From: Methylobacterium sp. Leaf465
GTDB lineage: Bacteria > Pseudomonadota > Alphaproteobacteria > Rhizobiales > Beijerinckiaceae
Direction: 5' to 3'
NCBI RefSeq assembly: GCF_001424705.1
Contig: NZ_LMRA01000023.1
Span: 127,004-191,003, forward strand
Length of the DNA stretch: 64,000 nt
The notes beneath the pieces are model-generated. The model saw only the letters and a list, made by a program, of their open reading frames with translations. It had not been told where the DNA came from and did no database searches. Every line of letters starts with the position of its first letter. Position 1 is the stretch's first letter. The position numbers were made by a program, and so were the translations under genes. Of this stretch, positions 1 through 10,352 are shown in pieces.

Positions 1-89
1 AGCGCGACGACACCGATCCCACGCCCCGGTCATCGTAGCGGGGCCTGTGCCGACGTCCGGTCCCGCGCCCGGAGGTGGCCGCGTCCGCG

Positions 90-1343
90 TCAGATCTTGC
101 GGACTTCGCCCAGGAAGAGCTTGACCGCGCCCGCCACCGCCTCGATCTCGCGATTGAGATCCGCGGTCGCGCGCAGCATGCTCTGGGCCGCGTCGGCCGA
201 ATCCGTCGCGCTCGTGGCGACGGCGGCGACGCTGGAACTCACCGTCTCGGTCCGGCCCGAGGCCTCCTCGACGCTGCGGCGGATCTCGGTGGCGGTGGCC
301 GACTGCTCCTCGACGGCCGAGCCGATGGAGATGGCGCTCTCGTCGATCCTCCCGATGATGCCGGCGATGCGCTCGATGGTGGACGCCGTGGACGTCGTCG
401 CGGCCTGGATCATCGCGACCTGACGGGACACGTCGTCCGTCGCCCGGGCGGTCTGGGCCGCGAGCTCCTTGACCTCGCTGGCCACGACGGCGAAGCCGCG
501 TCCGGCCGGCCCGGCGCGGGCCGCCTCGATGGTCGCGTTGAGGGCGAGGAGGTTGGTCTGGCTGGCGATCTGCCCGATCATCCCGACGACCTGGCCGATA
601 TGGCCGGAATTCTCGCTGAGGGCGCGCACGCGCGTCACCGCCTCGCGGGCCTCCTCCACCGCCTCGCCCGTCACGGACCGGGAGCGGTCCATCTGCTGCG
701 TGATCTCGGCATTGGCGGTGTTGAGTTCCTCGACGGCGCGGGCCACCGTCCGGACGTTGGCCGAGGTGCCGGACGCGCCGCGCGACGCCGTCGCGGCGGC
801 CTCGGAGGTTTCGCCCGTCTTCTCCAGGACCTGGTTGGCCGCGTGGCGCAGGGTGTCGGTGGCATCGCCGGCGCCGTCGAGGGCCGCCCGGATGGCCCCG
901 TCGAAGGCCGTGATCGCGTCGGCGAACGGCGTCACGTCGGCCCAGGACAGGACGGCGGCGATGTAGGCGCCCTGCGCCATCACCGCCGAGACATGCAGGT
1001 CGAGCGTCTTGGGGCCGAGGCGGATCTTCGTGTGCCAGGGCAGGCGCGACGGGTCCGCCACGATGCTGCGCTGGTGCTGGGGGTTCTTGTGAAACACATC
1101 CATCGAGGTTCCGACCATGCGGTCGGGATCGACGTCCTGGGGCAGGTCTTGCCGCAGCGCGTGCATGGTCTCGATGCTGCGCCGGTTGGCGAACGTGATG
1201 TTCGCGCTCACGGGATCGACGACGAGCACGTTGACCGGCAGCGCATCGAGGACCGCTTCCAGATCCATCTGCGGCGAGACCTTGGCCCGGTTCTCGGCGT
1301 GGGGGCGGCGCCATGCGTCCAGTATCGTTCTCTGGGTTTTCAT
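90..1343 (-). CDS. Soluble PAS-domain methyl-accepting chemotaxis protein
   Basis: This 417-residue protein has an N-terminal PAS-like sensor (about residues 28-135) and a C-terminal chemoreceptor signalling domain with the hairpin-tip core [20 protein letters not shown]. There is no hydrophobic segment, so it is expected to be cytoplasmic and to signal to CheA/CheW from an internal cue. The ATG at 1343 was preferred over an in-frame TTG at 1379, because the extra residues lie outside the PAS fold. Just after the core the usual Gly-Glu-x-Gly-Arg-Gly-Phe reads Gly-Pro-Ala-Gly-Arg-Gly-Phe, so the tip Glu is Pro (residue 279). The second chemoreceptor in the window keeps the Glu. The ligand cannot be told from sequence. 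Confidence 0.88.
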   Translation of the reverse strand: MKTQRTILDAWRRPHAENRAKVSPQMDLEAVLDALPVNVLVVDPVSANITFANRRSIETMHALRQDLPQDVDPDRMVGTSMDVFHKNPQHQRSIVADPSRLPWHTKIRLGPKTLDLHVSAVMAQGAYIAAVLSWADVTPFADAITAFDGAIRAALDGAGDATDTLRHAANQVLEKTGETSEAAATASRGASGTSANVRTVARAVEELNTANAEITQQMDRSRSVTGEAVEEAREAVTRVRALSENSGHIGQVVGMIGQIASQTNLLALNATIEAARAGPAGRGFAVVASEVKELAAQTARATDDVSRQVAMIQAATTSTASTIERIAGIIGRIDESAISIGSAVEEQSATATEIRRSVEEASGRTETVSSSVAAVATSATDSADAAQSMLRATADLNREIEAVAGAVKLFLGEVRKI

Positions 1344-1737
1344 CGTAGCGACCCGCCGGAATTTGGTCTTCGATAGCAATGATCTAGTTTTATCTGTGAT
1401 GATGCTTAAAATTTCGTTAAAGCGCAGTTGAGCCGTTCGTGTTCAGCCTCTGGACAAATGTTGTTCTCCGGCGGCGTTCGCCGAGGACGCGCGGCGGACA
1501 TCCCGATCCCTCGGCCCCCTCCGGGGCTCTGCCCGCGCGGGCCGCAAGGGAATGTTAACCCTGCCGGGTGCTTAACTTCCCTCGGGCCGGACGGGTGCAC
1601 TGCACACGGCCGGCTCATACTTTCGACAGATTCGCGGGCCATTGAGCCTTGAAATCGCTCAAAGTTCCGGTTGAAGCGCGCAGGACGGACCACCGGTTCC
1701 GTGACGGCTCCGCGCGGGGTTTTTCGAGGATCATGTC
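1344..1737. other. Intergenic region upstream of tolQ
   Basis: About 390 bases lie between the divergently transcribed chemoreceptor gene and tolQ. Short ORFs exist on both strands, but they resemble nothing known and lack a good ribosome-binding site. The region should carry the promoters for both flanking genes. I could not assign convincing -35/-10 elements. A GAGGAT ribosome-binding site lies just before tolQ. Confidence 0.5.
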
Positions 1738-2454
<717 letters not shown>

Positions 2455-2481
2455 CCCCACCCCCACACCCGAGGAACGATC

Positions 2482-2928
2482 ATGGGCATGGCCCACGGAG
2501 CAGCGCAGGGTGGCGGCGGACGGCGTCGGCGGGGACGCCGGCACGCGGCCATCAACGAGATCAACATGACGCCGTTCATCGACGTCGTGCTCGTGCTGCT
2601 GATCGTCTTCATGGTCGCGGCGCCGATGATGACGGTGGGCGTGCCCCTCGACCTGCCGCAATCCAAGGCGAGCCCGCTCAATTCCGACACCAAGCCCGTG
2701 ACCCTGTCGATCCGGCAGTCGGGCCAGGTCTTCCTCGGGGAGAGCGAACTCTCCGACGACACCATCGTCCCGAAGCTCACCGAGAGCTCGAAGGCCGGCT
2801 TCGAGGAGCGCGTGTTCGTGCGCGGCGACAAGCGGGTCGATTACGGCCGCGTCGCCCAGGTGATGGCGATCGTGACCGGCGGCGGCTTCAAGAAGGTCGC
2901 CCTGGTCACCGAGCCGGACCAGAAGTAG
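2482..2928 (+). CDS. tolR: Tol-Pal system protein TolR
   Basis: TolR is an ExbD/TolR-family protein with a short cytoplasmic N-terminus, one membrane helix and a periplasmic domain. The N-terminal cytoplasmic stretch is Gly/Arg-rich. It leads into INEINMTPFIDVVLVLLIVF, which holds the membrane Asp that takes part in proton translocation in this family. The periplasmic domain ends with the conserved stretch in which Val-Arg-Gly-Asp-Lys and Ala-Gln-Val-Met-Ala-Ile occur. A GAGGAA ribosome-binding site precedes the ATG. tolA starts 11 bases after the stop, so the two are almost certainly translated from one message. Confidence 0.96.
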   Translation: MGMAHGAAQGGGGRRRRGRRHAAINEINMTPFIDVVLVLLIVFMVAAPMMTVGVPLDLPQSKASPLNSDTKPVTLSIRQSGQVFLGESELSDDTIVPKLTESSKAGFEERVFVRGDKRVDYGRVAQVMAIVTGGGFKKVALVTEPDQK

Positions 2929-2939
2929 CGGGCCCGGCG

Positions 2940-4349
2940 GTGCGGATTCCCTTCAAGCGCAGTGAACCGGGCGTCTGGGTCTCGGCGGCGACGCATGTCG
3001 GCCTGCTGACGGTCGCCCTGCTCTCGGTGGCGGCGCCCGCCCTGCCGGACGCGCAGGAGGGCGTGCCCGTCGAGGTGATGACCGAGCAGCAATATTCGGA
3101 GCTGACCAAGGGCGAGCGCAACGCCGATGCGCCCCAGCCCAACGCCAAGCCGCGTGCCGACCGCGTCGCCGAGAAGTTCGAGGAGCGCGAGCCCGAGAAC
3201 GCCAAGGTCGATGCCCCGGCCCCGCCGAAGCGCCCCGCCGACATGAAGGTGGCGAGCGCCGAGGAGATGCCGCTGCGCTCCAGCGAGCCCGATCCGCAGG
3301 ACGCCAAGGCCGAAGCCGCCAAGGCGGAAGCGGCCAAGGCCGAAGCGGCGGAAAAGGCCGCGAAGGCGGACGCCGCGAAGGCTGCGGCCGCCGCCGAAGC
3401 CAAGGCCGCCGCCGCCGCCGAGGCGAAGGCTGCCGCCGCTGCCGAGGCCAAAGCCGCGGCGGCCGAAGCCAAGGCCGCCGCCGCCGCGAAGGCCAAGGCC
3501 GAGGCCGTCAAGCGCGAGCAACTCGCCGAACTCATCGAGAAGCAGGAGGCGGAAGCCGAGGCCAAGGCCGAAGCCGCCGCCAAGGTCGAGGCTGCGAAGG
3601 CCGAGGCGAAGGCGGAGGCGGCCCGCAAAGCACGGGCGGAGGCCAAGGCGAAGGCCGACGCCGAGGCGAAGGCCGAGAAGGAAGCCGAGGCCAAGGCGAA
3701 GGCGGTCGCGGAGGCGAAAGCCAAGGCGGAGGCCGAGCGTCAGAAGGAGCTCGCCGAAGCCAAGGCGGAGGCGGACGCCGAGGCCAAGGCCGAGGCCGCC
3801 GCGAAGGCCAAGGCCGAGGCCGCCGCCAAGGCGAAGGCCAAGGCGATGGCCGACGCCAAGGCGAAGGCGGATGGGGAAGCGAAGGCCAAGAAGCAGGCCG
3901 AACTCGCCGACAAGTTCAGCGCGGGCGACATCCGTTCGCTCCTCGCCTCGAAGGCGCCCTCGCAATCCACCGGCGCCACCGGCCGCGAGGTGCAGCGCAC
4001 CGCATCCCTGGGCGCGGCCTCCGGCAACGCCCAGCGCCTGTCGCCCTCCCTGCGCGATGCCCTCGTGGGCATGCTCCAGCAGCAGATCGAGCGCTGTTAC
4101 GTGGCGCCGCCCGGTGCCACCCAAGGCGTGGTGCTGCCGATGCTCGACATCCGGCTCAATCCGGACGGCACGCTGACCTCCGAACCGCGCATCATGCGGG
4201 GCGGCGCCAACGCGGTCGATCGGTCGATCGCCGAGGCGGCTCAGCGCGCCGTGCGTCGCTGCGCGCCCTACAAGATCCCGGCCCAGTACGCGCCGTATTA
4301 CAACGACTGGAAAGCCATCAACGCGGAGTTCGAGTTCTCGCGGGTGTGA
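2940..4349 (+). CDS. tolA: Cell envelope integrity protein TolA
   Basis: TolA spans the periplasm and links TolQR in the inner membrane to TolB/Pal at the outer membrane. The start is a GTG at 2940, 11 bases after tolR; the frame stays open far upstream, but that part overlaps tolQ and tolR. The 469-residue product has a short cytoplasmic lead and one membrane helix (about residues 14-36). An Ala/Lys/Glu-rich helical domain (about residues 120-328) is made of irregular KAEAA-like repeats. The C-terminal TonB/TolA-type domain (about 355-469) contains ERCYVAPPGA and ends in Glu-Phe-Ser-Arg-Val. The repeat-rich part creates long artefactual ORFs in other frames. Confidence 0.95.
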   Translation: MRIPFKRSEPGVWVSAATHVGLLTVALLSVAAPALPDAQEGVPVEVMTEQQYSELTKGERNADAPQPNAKPRADRVAEKFEEREPENAKVDAPAPPKRPADMKVASAEEMPLRSSEPDPQDAKAEAAKAEAAKAEAAEKAAKADAAKAAAAAEAKAAAAAEAKAAAAAEAKAAAAEAKAAAAAKAKAEAVKREQLAELIEKQEAEAEAKAEAAAKVEAAKAEAKAEAARKARAEAKAKADAEAKAEKEAEAKAKAVAEAKAKAEAERQKELAEAKAEADAEAKAEAAAKAKAEAAAKAKAKAMADAKAKADGEAKAKKQAELADKFSAGDIRSLLASKAPSQSTGATGREVQRTASLGAASGNAQRLSPSLRDALVGMLQQQIERCYVAPPGATQGVVLPMLDIRLNPDGTLTSEPRIMRGGANAVDRSIAEAAQRAVRRCAPYKIPAQYAPYYNDWKAINAEFEFSRV

Positions 4350-4514
4350 TAGGCCCGTCGGAGCGTGACCGCGTCGAAGCGTGCGGATGCCCGGCGTTCA
4401 CGGGGGCCGAGGCAAGCCCTCGGCCCGATCCGCCAGGACAGGCGCAGATCCGCAGCCACGCTCCCCTCCGACCACATCGACGATCCTCGCATTCCCACGA
4501 CCACGGAATCGATC

Positions 4515-5834
4515 ATGCATCCCAGTCTTCCCAAGGGCCTGACGTCGCTCCTCGCCCTCCTGGCCCTCGTCCTGTGCGGCCTGAACCCGGCTGCGGCGCA
4601 GCTCAACCTGCGCATCGGCGGCGGGTCGTTCCAGCCGATGCCGATCGCGGTCACGGATTTCTCGGGGGATCCGAGCCTGGGCCTCCTCGTCTCCAGCGTG
4701 GTCACGAACAACCTGCGCCGGTCGGGCTACTTCACGCCCGTCGAGAAAGCGAAGTTCCCCGAGGCCCCGGGCTTCGATGCGGTCCCGGGTTTCGAGAAGT
4801 GGAAGGCGGCGGGCGTTCAGGCCCTGATCACCGGGCGGGTGGCGCGTGACGCCTCGGGCAAGCTCAAGGTCGAGTTCCGCCTCTGGGACGTCACCTCGGG
4901 CCAGCAGATGACCGGCCAGCAATACGGCACCGATCCGGCCAATGCGCGCCGCACCGGCCACCTCATCTCGGACGCGGTCTACACCAAGATCACCGGCCTC
5001 GGCCCCTGGTTCGACAGCCGCATCGCCTTCGTGGACGAGTCCGGCTCGAAGGAAAACCGGCGCAAGCGCCTGATGGTGATGGACCAGGACGGCGCCAACG
5101 TGCGGGCGCTCACCAATGGCGACAACGCCGTGGTCGCGCCGCGCTACTCGCCGGCGACCCAGGACATCGCCTTCATGACCCAGACCACCGGCCAGCAGCC
5201 GCGCATCCAGGTCATCAACCTCGAGACCGGCAGCCGGCAGGCCCTCGGCAAGTCCGGCTCGATGAGCACCAGCCCGCGCTTCTCCCCCGACGGCCGTCGT
5301 CTCGTGATGAGCGTCCAGGAGGGCGGCAACGCCGACATCGTCATCATGGACCTCGCCTCGAAGGCGCAGACGCCGGTCACCAACGGCAATGCCATCGACA
5401 CCTCGCCGACCTTCTCGCCCGACGGCAGCCAGATCGTGTTCGAGTCCGATCGCGGCGGCTCGCAGCAGATCTACGTCATGAGCGCCTCGGGGGGGACGCC
5501 CACCCGCCTCTCCTTCGGCGAGGGCTCCGCCTCGCAGCCGGCCTGGTCGCCGCGCGGCGACCTCATCGCCTTCACGCGCCAGCGCAAGGGCGGCTTCGCC
5601 ATCTGCGTGATGAAGCCGGACGGAACGGGCGAGCGCGTGCTCACGGAAGGCTTCCACAACGAGGGCCCGACCTTCGCGCCGAACGGCCAGTACGTGCTGT
5701 TCTTCCGCGATCCGGGCGGCCAGGGCGGCGGCAAGCTCTACATGGTCGACATCACCGGCAAGGTGGAGCAGCCGGTCCCGACCCCGTCCTACGCCTCGGA
5801 CCCGACCTGGTCGCCGCTGCTGTCGGGGAAGTAG
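4515..5834 (+). CDS. tolB: Tol-Pal system translocation protein TolB
   Basis: TolB is a periplasmic beta-propeller protein that shuttles between Pal and TolA. The 439-residue product begins with a signal peptide ending near Pro-Ala-Ala-Ala-Gln (about residue 33). An N-terminal alpha/beta domain (about 35-165) precedes a six-bladed propeller whose blades carry the repeated Ser-Pro-Asp-Gly motif (FSPDGRRL, FSPDGSQIVF, WSPRGDLIAF, FAPNGQYVLF). The ATG at 4515 was chosen because upstream codons in frame do not give a signal peptide. No pal gene follows, although tolB is normally followed by pal in this class. Confidence 0.96.
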   Translation: MHPSLPKGLTSLLALLALVLCGLNPAAAQLNLRIGGGSFQPMPIAVTDFSGDPSLGLLVSSVVTNNLRRSGYFTPVEKAKFPEAPGFDAVPGFEKWKAAGVQALITGRVARDASGKLKVEFRLWDVTSGQQMTGQQYGTDPANARRTGHLISDAVYTKITGLGPWFDSRIAFVDESGSKENRRKRLMVMDQDGANVRALTNGDNAVVAPRYSPATQDIAFMTQTTGQQPRIQVINLETGSRQALGKSGSMSTSPRFSPDGRRLVMSVQEGGNADIVIMDLASKAQTPVTNGNAIDTSPTFSPDGSQIVFESDRGGSQQIYVMSASGGTPTRLSFGEGSASQPAWSPRGDLIAFTRQRKGGFAICVMKPDGTGERVLTEGFHNEGPTFAPNGQYVLFFRDPGGQGGGKLYMVDITGKVEQPVPTPSYASDPTWSPLLSGK

Positions 5835-5858
5835 GACGGGACGCGCGCGGCGGCCGTG

Positions 5859-6437
5859 TCAGCCGCGCTCGTAGCCCGTGGTTCGGCGCACGAAGCTGAA
5901 AGCCGAGCTCAGCGATGCGCCGGCGGCGCCGGTCACGGCCTGAACGGCACCGACTGCCGCCTGAGCCGCCTCGCTCGCCGTCGTCGCCAGGGACGAATCC
6001 GCGTGTCCCGGTCCGTCGACCGTCGGGGTCACCCGCTGTGAGGCCCGAGCGAACCCCCGTCGCAGTACTTCCCGATCGTTGCTGATCAGCGCCGGAAGCC
6101 GCGGGTCGGCCAGGGCGATCAGCAGGCCTGCGTCCTGGAACGTGATTTCCAGCAGCGTCTGAGGTTGGGATTCCTCGGCCGACACCGAGGTCAGGGCGGT
6201 CGCGGCGAGCAGCGCCGTGCCGCTCAGATCGATGTTCGATGCGAGGGCGAGACTTCCCTTCAGACCTTCGAGAAGTTGCCCGCCCCAGTTCCGGATGCCC
6301 GCGATTTCTCCGTGCGCCTCGACGGCGAGGATGCTCTCGACGGAGCGCTCGACACCGTCCGGGCTGGTCAGAACGCCCGACTCATAGGTGCCTCTGCCTT
6401 TTCCGCAATTTCCGGCAACCACCTTGATGTCAGCCAT
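5859..6437 (-). CDS. Hypothetical protein, orphan
   Basis: I do not recognise this 192-residue protein. The start at 6437 is supported by an AGGAGG ribosome-binding site a few bases upstream; the frame extends to 6551 but that part looks non-coding. The N-terminal half contains MADIKVVAGNCGKGRGTYES and a stretch (about residues 55-85) rich in Ala/Leu/Ser that is only weakly hydrophobic. The C-terminal third is Ala/Ser/Thr-rich. No catalytic motif is visible. It converges with tolB, 24 bases apart, at the place where pal would be expected, so it may mark a rearrangement. Confidence 0.7.
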   Translation of the reverse strand: MADIKVVAGNCGKGRGTYESGVLTSPDGVERSVESILAVEAHGEIAGIRNWGGQLLEGLKGSLALASNIDLSGTALLAATALTSVSAEESQPQTLLEITFQDAGLLIALADPRLPALISNDREVLRRGFARASQRVTPTVDGPGHADSSLATTASEAAQAAVGAVQAVTGAAGASLSSAFSFVRRTTGYERG

Positions 6438-6615
6438 TGCAGCCTCCTGCAGGATTTCTACGCCTGCGTGCAGGCCGCTGTCATGTCGAAAAGCTCGGCC
6501 GTGCCGGCGCGATGGATCGGCAACGGGGCTCCGAGACATCGTGTAAGGCACTGTTTTACGCAGGCTTTATCCCTGGTGTGCAGCGAATCGGGCGGCTAAG
6601 GGATAAATCCGCCCT

Positions 6616-7848
6616 TCACTCCGCCGGCACGAGCCGGTCCCGGGCCCGCAGCGCGGGAAACACCCGGCCCCAGAGCGCCGCGACGAGGAGGGTGGCGAGG
6701 CCGCCCGCCACCACGGCCGGGACGGCCCCGATCAGGGCCGCCAGGGTGCCGGATTCGAACTCGCCGAGTTCGTTCGAGGCGCCGATGAAGACCGAGTTCA
6801 CCGCCGAGACCCGGCCGCGCATGGAATCGGGCGTCTCGCCCTGCACGAAGGTCTGGCGCACGAACACGCTGATCATGTCGGCCGCCCCCGTGACGAACAG
6901 GCAGGCCATGGAGAGGGGCAGGGAGGTCGAGAGGCCGAAGCCCACCGTGGCGAGGCCGAAGATCCCCACGGCCTGGAGCATGCGCAGGCCGGCCCGGCGC
7001 TGCAGCGGCCGGTAGGCGAGGGCGATCGCGGTGAGCACGGCGCCGGCCGCCGGCATGCTGCGCAGGACGCCGAGGCCGAGGGGGCCCACGTGCAGCACTT
7101 CCGCCGCGAAGATCGGCAGGAGGGCGGTGGCGCCCCCGAGGAGCACCGCCACGAGGTCGAGGCTGATGGCGCCGAGCACCACCGGATGCGTGCGGATGTA
7201 GGTCAGGCCGGCCGAGAGGGTCTCCCAGGTCACGGGCGGGCGCTCGGCGATGGGGGCGGGCCGGAACCGGATCGCCAGGATGAGGGCGCTGGCGAGCGCG
7301 AAGCTCACGGCGGCCGCCCCGAAGACCACCGCCGGCCCGAGGGCGTAGAGGAAGCCGCCGGTGGCCGGGCCGAGGATCGAGGCGCTCTGCCAGAGCGAGG
7401 CGTTCCAGGCGACGGCCGAGCCGAACAGGGGGCGGGGCACCAGGGTCGGCAGCAGGGCCTGCAGGGCTGGGTTGGCGAAGGCGCGACAGGTGCCGATCAC
7501 GACGACGAGCCCGTAGATCGGCCACAGGGTCGTGGTGCCGAGCCAGGCCGCCAGGAGCAGGCCGAGATCCGCCGACGCCAGGGTCGCGTAGGCCAGGGCC
7601 GCCACGCGGCGGCGGTCGTAGGTGTCGGCGACGTGGCCCGTCACCAGGGCCGAGAGCATGGCGGGCAGGAAGCTCGCCAGGCCCACGAGGCCCAGGGCCA
7701 GGGCCGAGCGGGTGATGTCGTAGACGAACCACCCCACCGCCACCGCCTGCATCTGGAAGGCGAGGCCGGTGAGGAAGCGGGCCGCTCCGAAGAGGCGGAA
7801 ATCGCCGTTGCGGAAGACGTCCCAGCGCGGCGCGGCATCGGTGCTCAT
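6616..7848 (-). CDS. MFS exporter, EntS/MFS_3-like
   Basis: This 410-residue polytopic membrane protein has the hydrophobicity pattern of about 12 helices and belongs to the major facilitator superfamily, nearest the MFS_3 (enterobactin-exporter-like) group. The loop after helix 2 carries GHVADTYDRRRV, the family's G-x-x-x-D-x-x-x-R-R signature. A second loop has QGETPDSMRGRVSAVNSV, typical of MFS_3 members. Substrate is unknown; siderophores or macrolides are substrates of characterised relatives, but nothing nearby points to either. It stands alone between an orphan gene and dsbD. Confidence 0.85.
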   Translation of the reverse strand: MSTDAAPRWDVFRNGDFRLFGAARFLTGLAFQMQAVAVGWFVYDITRSALALGLVGLASFLPAMLSALVTGHVADTYDRRRVAALAYATLASADLGLLLAAWLGTTTLWPIYGLVVVIGTCRAFANPALQALLPTLVPRPLFGSAVAWNASLWQSASILGPATGGFLYALGPAVVFGAAAVSFALASALILAIRFRPAPIAERPPVTWETLSAGLTYIRTHPVVLGAISLDLVAVLLGGATALLPIFAAEVLHVGPLGLGVLRSMPAAGAVLTAIALAYRPLQRRAGLRMLQAVGIFGLATVGFGLSTSLPLSMACLFVTGAADMISVFVRQTFVQGETPDSMRGRVSAVNSVFIGASNELGEFESGTLAALIGAVPAVVAGGLATLLVAALWGRVFPALRARDRLVPAE

Positions 7849-7976
7849 GCGGCCGTGCTGAGGCAGGGCGGTTTGCGCGTCAAGCGCAAGGATGACGGGG
7901 CGGACTGAACCGTGCAGCCGCGGGGCTCGACCGTCCGCGGCGCGACCGGCCCGCCGGCGGAGACCTTCGTCAGCGC

Positions 7977-8061
7977 CGCACTTCGGTCAGGGCCGCGCGT
8001 CGGTCAGGGCCATGCGTCGGTCAGGGTCGCACTTCGGTCAGGGCCGCACTCCGGTCCGCGG
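7977..8061. repeat. 17-bp tandem repeat across the 3' end of dsbD
   Basis: Four consecutive 17-bp units start at 7977, 7994, 8011 and 8028, with a degenerate fifth at 8045. The core of each is CGGTCAGGG preceded by a variable CRCAYT or CGCG/ATGCG segment. The array covers the dsbD stop codon (8021-8023) and continues into the downstream spacer. As 17 is not a multiple of three, any change in unit number inside the coding part would change the C-terminal residues of DsbD. Confidence 0.85.
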
Positions 8062-10198
8062 CCGCGAGGGGCACCGCCTGCAGGGCCTCCAGCACCAGGC
8101 CGGGGGTGAGGATCTGGGGCAGGACCGTGGGCTCGCCCGCACCGGCATAGAGAAGGTAGAGCGGAACGCCGCTGCGGCCGTGGCGCTCCAGCAGGCGGGT
8201 GATCTCGGGGTTCTGGTTGGTCCAGTCGCCCTTGAGGGCGGTGATGCCCCGCGCCTTCAGCCCGGCCTGGACCGCCTCGGCGCGCAGGGCCACGCGCTCG
8301 TTCACCTGGCAGGTGATGCACCAGGCCGCCGTCATGTTCACGAAGACCGGCTTGCCCTGGGCCAGGAGCCCGTCGAGGCGCGCCTGGGTGAAGGCGCTGC
8401 CATCGGCCTGCGCGGCGTCGGCCCCCGCCCGGTCCCGGTCGAGGCCGAGGGTGAGGATCGCGAGGGCGGCGAGCGCCGCCACGGCGGTGCCGCGCGCGAC
8501 CCAGGTGCCGGCCGGGCCGGCCCCGTGCCCGCGCTCCCAGGCCCAGGCGGCGAGGCCCACGAGGACGAGGCCGACCAGGGCGGCGAGGAGCCCGGCCGAG
8601 CCCACCTGCTGCGACAGCACCCAGACCAGCCAGGCCACGGTGGCGTAGATCGGGAAGGCCAGCGCCCCCTTCAGGGTGTCCATCCAGGCGCCGGGGCGGG
8701 GCAGCCGCCGCAGGGCCGCGGGCCAGATCGTCAGCGCGAGGAAGGGCAGGGCGAGGCCGAGGCCGAGGCTCGCGAAGACCGCGAGGCTCACGCCGGCCTC
8801 CTGGGTCAGGGCGAAGCCCACCGCCGAGCCCATGAAGGGGGCGGTGCAGGGGGTGGCCACCACGGTGGCGAGGATTCCGGTGAAGAACGAGCCTTCCAGG
8901 CCGGCCCGCCGGGTCAGGCCGTCCCCGAGGCCCGCGATGCCGGCGCCGAGATGGACGACGCCCGACAGGCTGAGTCCCATGGCGAGCAGCAGGTAGGCGA
9001 GGCCCGCCACCACCAGGGGCGATTGCAGCTGGAAGCCCCAGCCGATGCCGGCGCCGGCCCCCTTCAGGGCGATCAGCAGGCCGGCGAGGGCCAGGAAGGA
9101 CGCGAGCACGCCCGCCGTGTAGGCGAGGCCGTGCAGCCGGACCCGGCCCGCCGGCTCGCCGGAATGCCGCACGAGGCTCAGGACCTTGATGGACAGGACC
9201 GGGAAGACGCAGGGCATCAGGTTGAGGAGGAGGCCGCCCAGGAAGGCGAGGCCGGCCGCGCTCCAGAGGGTCAGGCTCTCGGCCGGGGCCTGCGCGGGTG
9301 TGGGCGCCATCGCCGCGTTCGTGGTCGCGGCCGAGGCCGTCGCGACGGCGGTGGCGTCCGGGGCCTCCCCGATGGCGTAGGCGCGGCGCACGGGTCCGTC
9401 CGGCGTCGCCTCCGCGAAGGTCAGCACCCCCGGCAGGGTCGCGGGGGCCGCTGCGGTGGCGTCGCCGCGGGCCAGGTCGATGTGCAGCCCATCCGCGTCG
9501 CTGCGCGCCTCTTGGGGCGCCGCGTTCTCGATGGCGGTCTCCGCATAGGGGAAGTAGGCGACGTCGGACGCCGCGAGCCCGGCCGGCGCGGCGAGGTGCA
9601 CCTGCAGGCGCCCGTTCTCGGCGCCGTAGCGCACCGGCCAGGGCGCGGGCGCGGGCAGGGCCGCGCGGGCGGCCTCGAACAGCATCATCGATCCGGGCGC
9701 GACGCCGGTGCTGGTGCCGGTCTGCGCCACCGGCAGGGTCAGGCGCAGCTCGGCCGAGCCCGGCACGCATTCGCGCTCGCAGACGAGGTAGGTCAGCTTG
9801 GCCTGGAGCGTCACCGGCTTGGCCGAGGCCAGCGTGGCCGGCGGGGTCACCTGCGCCAGGAGGACGGCCTCGTCCTCGTAGCCGTAGTTCATCAGGTGGG
9901 CGACCGGGATGCGGCTCGGGCTCGGCCACTGGATCGGCCCCGCAGAGAACCCGGGCGGCAGCGTCCAGGCGACCTCTGGAGCCAGCCCGGAATCGCCGGG
10001 ATTGCGCCAGTAAACGTGCCAGTGCGGCCGCATCACCAGGCGGATCCCCACCGTGAAGGGCTCGCCCGGCCGGATCGCGGCGGGCTCCCCGACGAGGCTC
10101 GCCTTCACGAGGTCGGCCGGCACCTTGAAGCCCTGCGCGGAGGCGGTGGGCAGAGCGAGGCCGAACAGCGCGAGCGCCAGGGCGAGAAGCCGGATCAT
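8021..10198 (-). CDS. dsbD: Protein-disulfide reductase, DsbD/ScsB type
   Basis: This 725-residue membrane protein should carry electrons from cytoplasmic thioredoxin to periplasmic thiol proteins. A signal peptide (about residues 1-21) is followed by a periplasmic DsbD-alpha-like domain with the Cys pair in CERECVPG. The central membrane domain has the two conserved cysteines in NLMPCVFPVL and VATPCTAPFMG. The C-terminal thioredoxin-like domain has the active site AAWCITCQVNE. The domain order matches DsbD/ScsB. The last codons lie in a 17-bp tandem repeat, so the extreme C-terminus (ALTEVRP) is probably not conserved. Neighbouring genes do not suggest a specific client. Confidence 0.92.
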   Translation of the reverse strand: MIRLLALALALFGLALPTASAQGFKVPADLVKASLVGEPAAIRPGEPFTVGIRLVMRPHWHVYWRNPGDSGLAPEVAWTLPPGFSAGPIQWPSPSRIPVAHLMNYGYEDEAVLLAQVTPPATLASAKPVTLQAKLTYLVCERECVPGSAELRLTLPVAQTGTSTGVAPGSMMLFEAARAALPAPAPWPVRYGAENGRLQVHLAAPAGLAASDVAYFPYAETAIENAAPQEARSDADGLHIDLARGDATAAAPATLPGVLTFAEATPDGPVRRAYAIGEAPDATAVATASAATTNAAMAPTPAQAPAESLTLWSAAGLAFLGGLLLNLMPCVFPVLSIKVLSLVRHSGEPAGRVRLHGLAYTAGVLASFLALAGLLIALKGAGAGIGWGFQLQSPLVVAGLAYLLLAMGLSLSGVVHLGAGIAGLGDGLTRRAGLEGSFFTGILATVVATPCTAPFMGSAVGFALTQEAGVSLAVFASLGLGLALPFLALTIWPAALRRLPRPGAWMDTLKGALAFPIYATVAWLVWVLSQQVGSAGLLAALVGLVLVGLAAWAWERGHGAGPAGTWVARGTAVAALAALAILTLGLDRDRAGADAAQADGSAFTQARLDGLLAQGKPVFVNMTAAWCITCQVNERVALRAEAVQAGLKARGITALKGDWTNQNPEITRLLERHGRSGVPLYLLYAGAGEPTVLPQILTPGLVLEALQAVPLAAADRSAALTEVRP

Positions 10199-10352
10199 AG
10201 AATCCTGTTCGGAGATGGAGGCGGGCAGGTTACGTCCGTTCGGCCGGAGCGCAAAATCCCGAAGCCGCGAGATCCCTTGTCCCCGCCTTTCCGCGCCGCC
10301 GAAAGGCGCAGGATGGTCGCAAGGGCCGTCCGGCGCTCCGGCCGGGCCGGGG

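Noticed and set aside
1377..1379. TTG as start of the PAS chemoreceptor
   Set aside because: The ATG at 1343 lies at the beginning of recognisable sequence; the 12 extra residues add nothing.
2841..4124. Long minus-strand ORFs opposite tolA, rich in Leu/Gly/Arg or Ala/Ser
   Set aside because: Products of the repetitive Ala/Lys/Glu codons of TolA read backwards.
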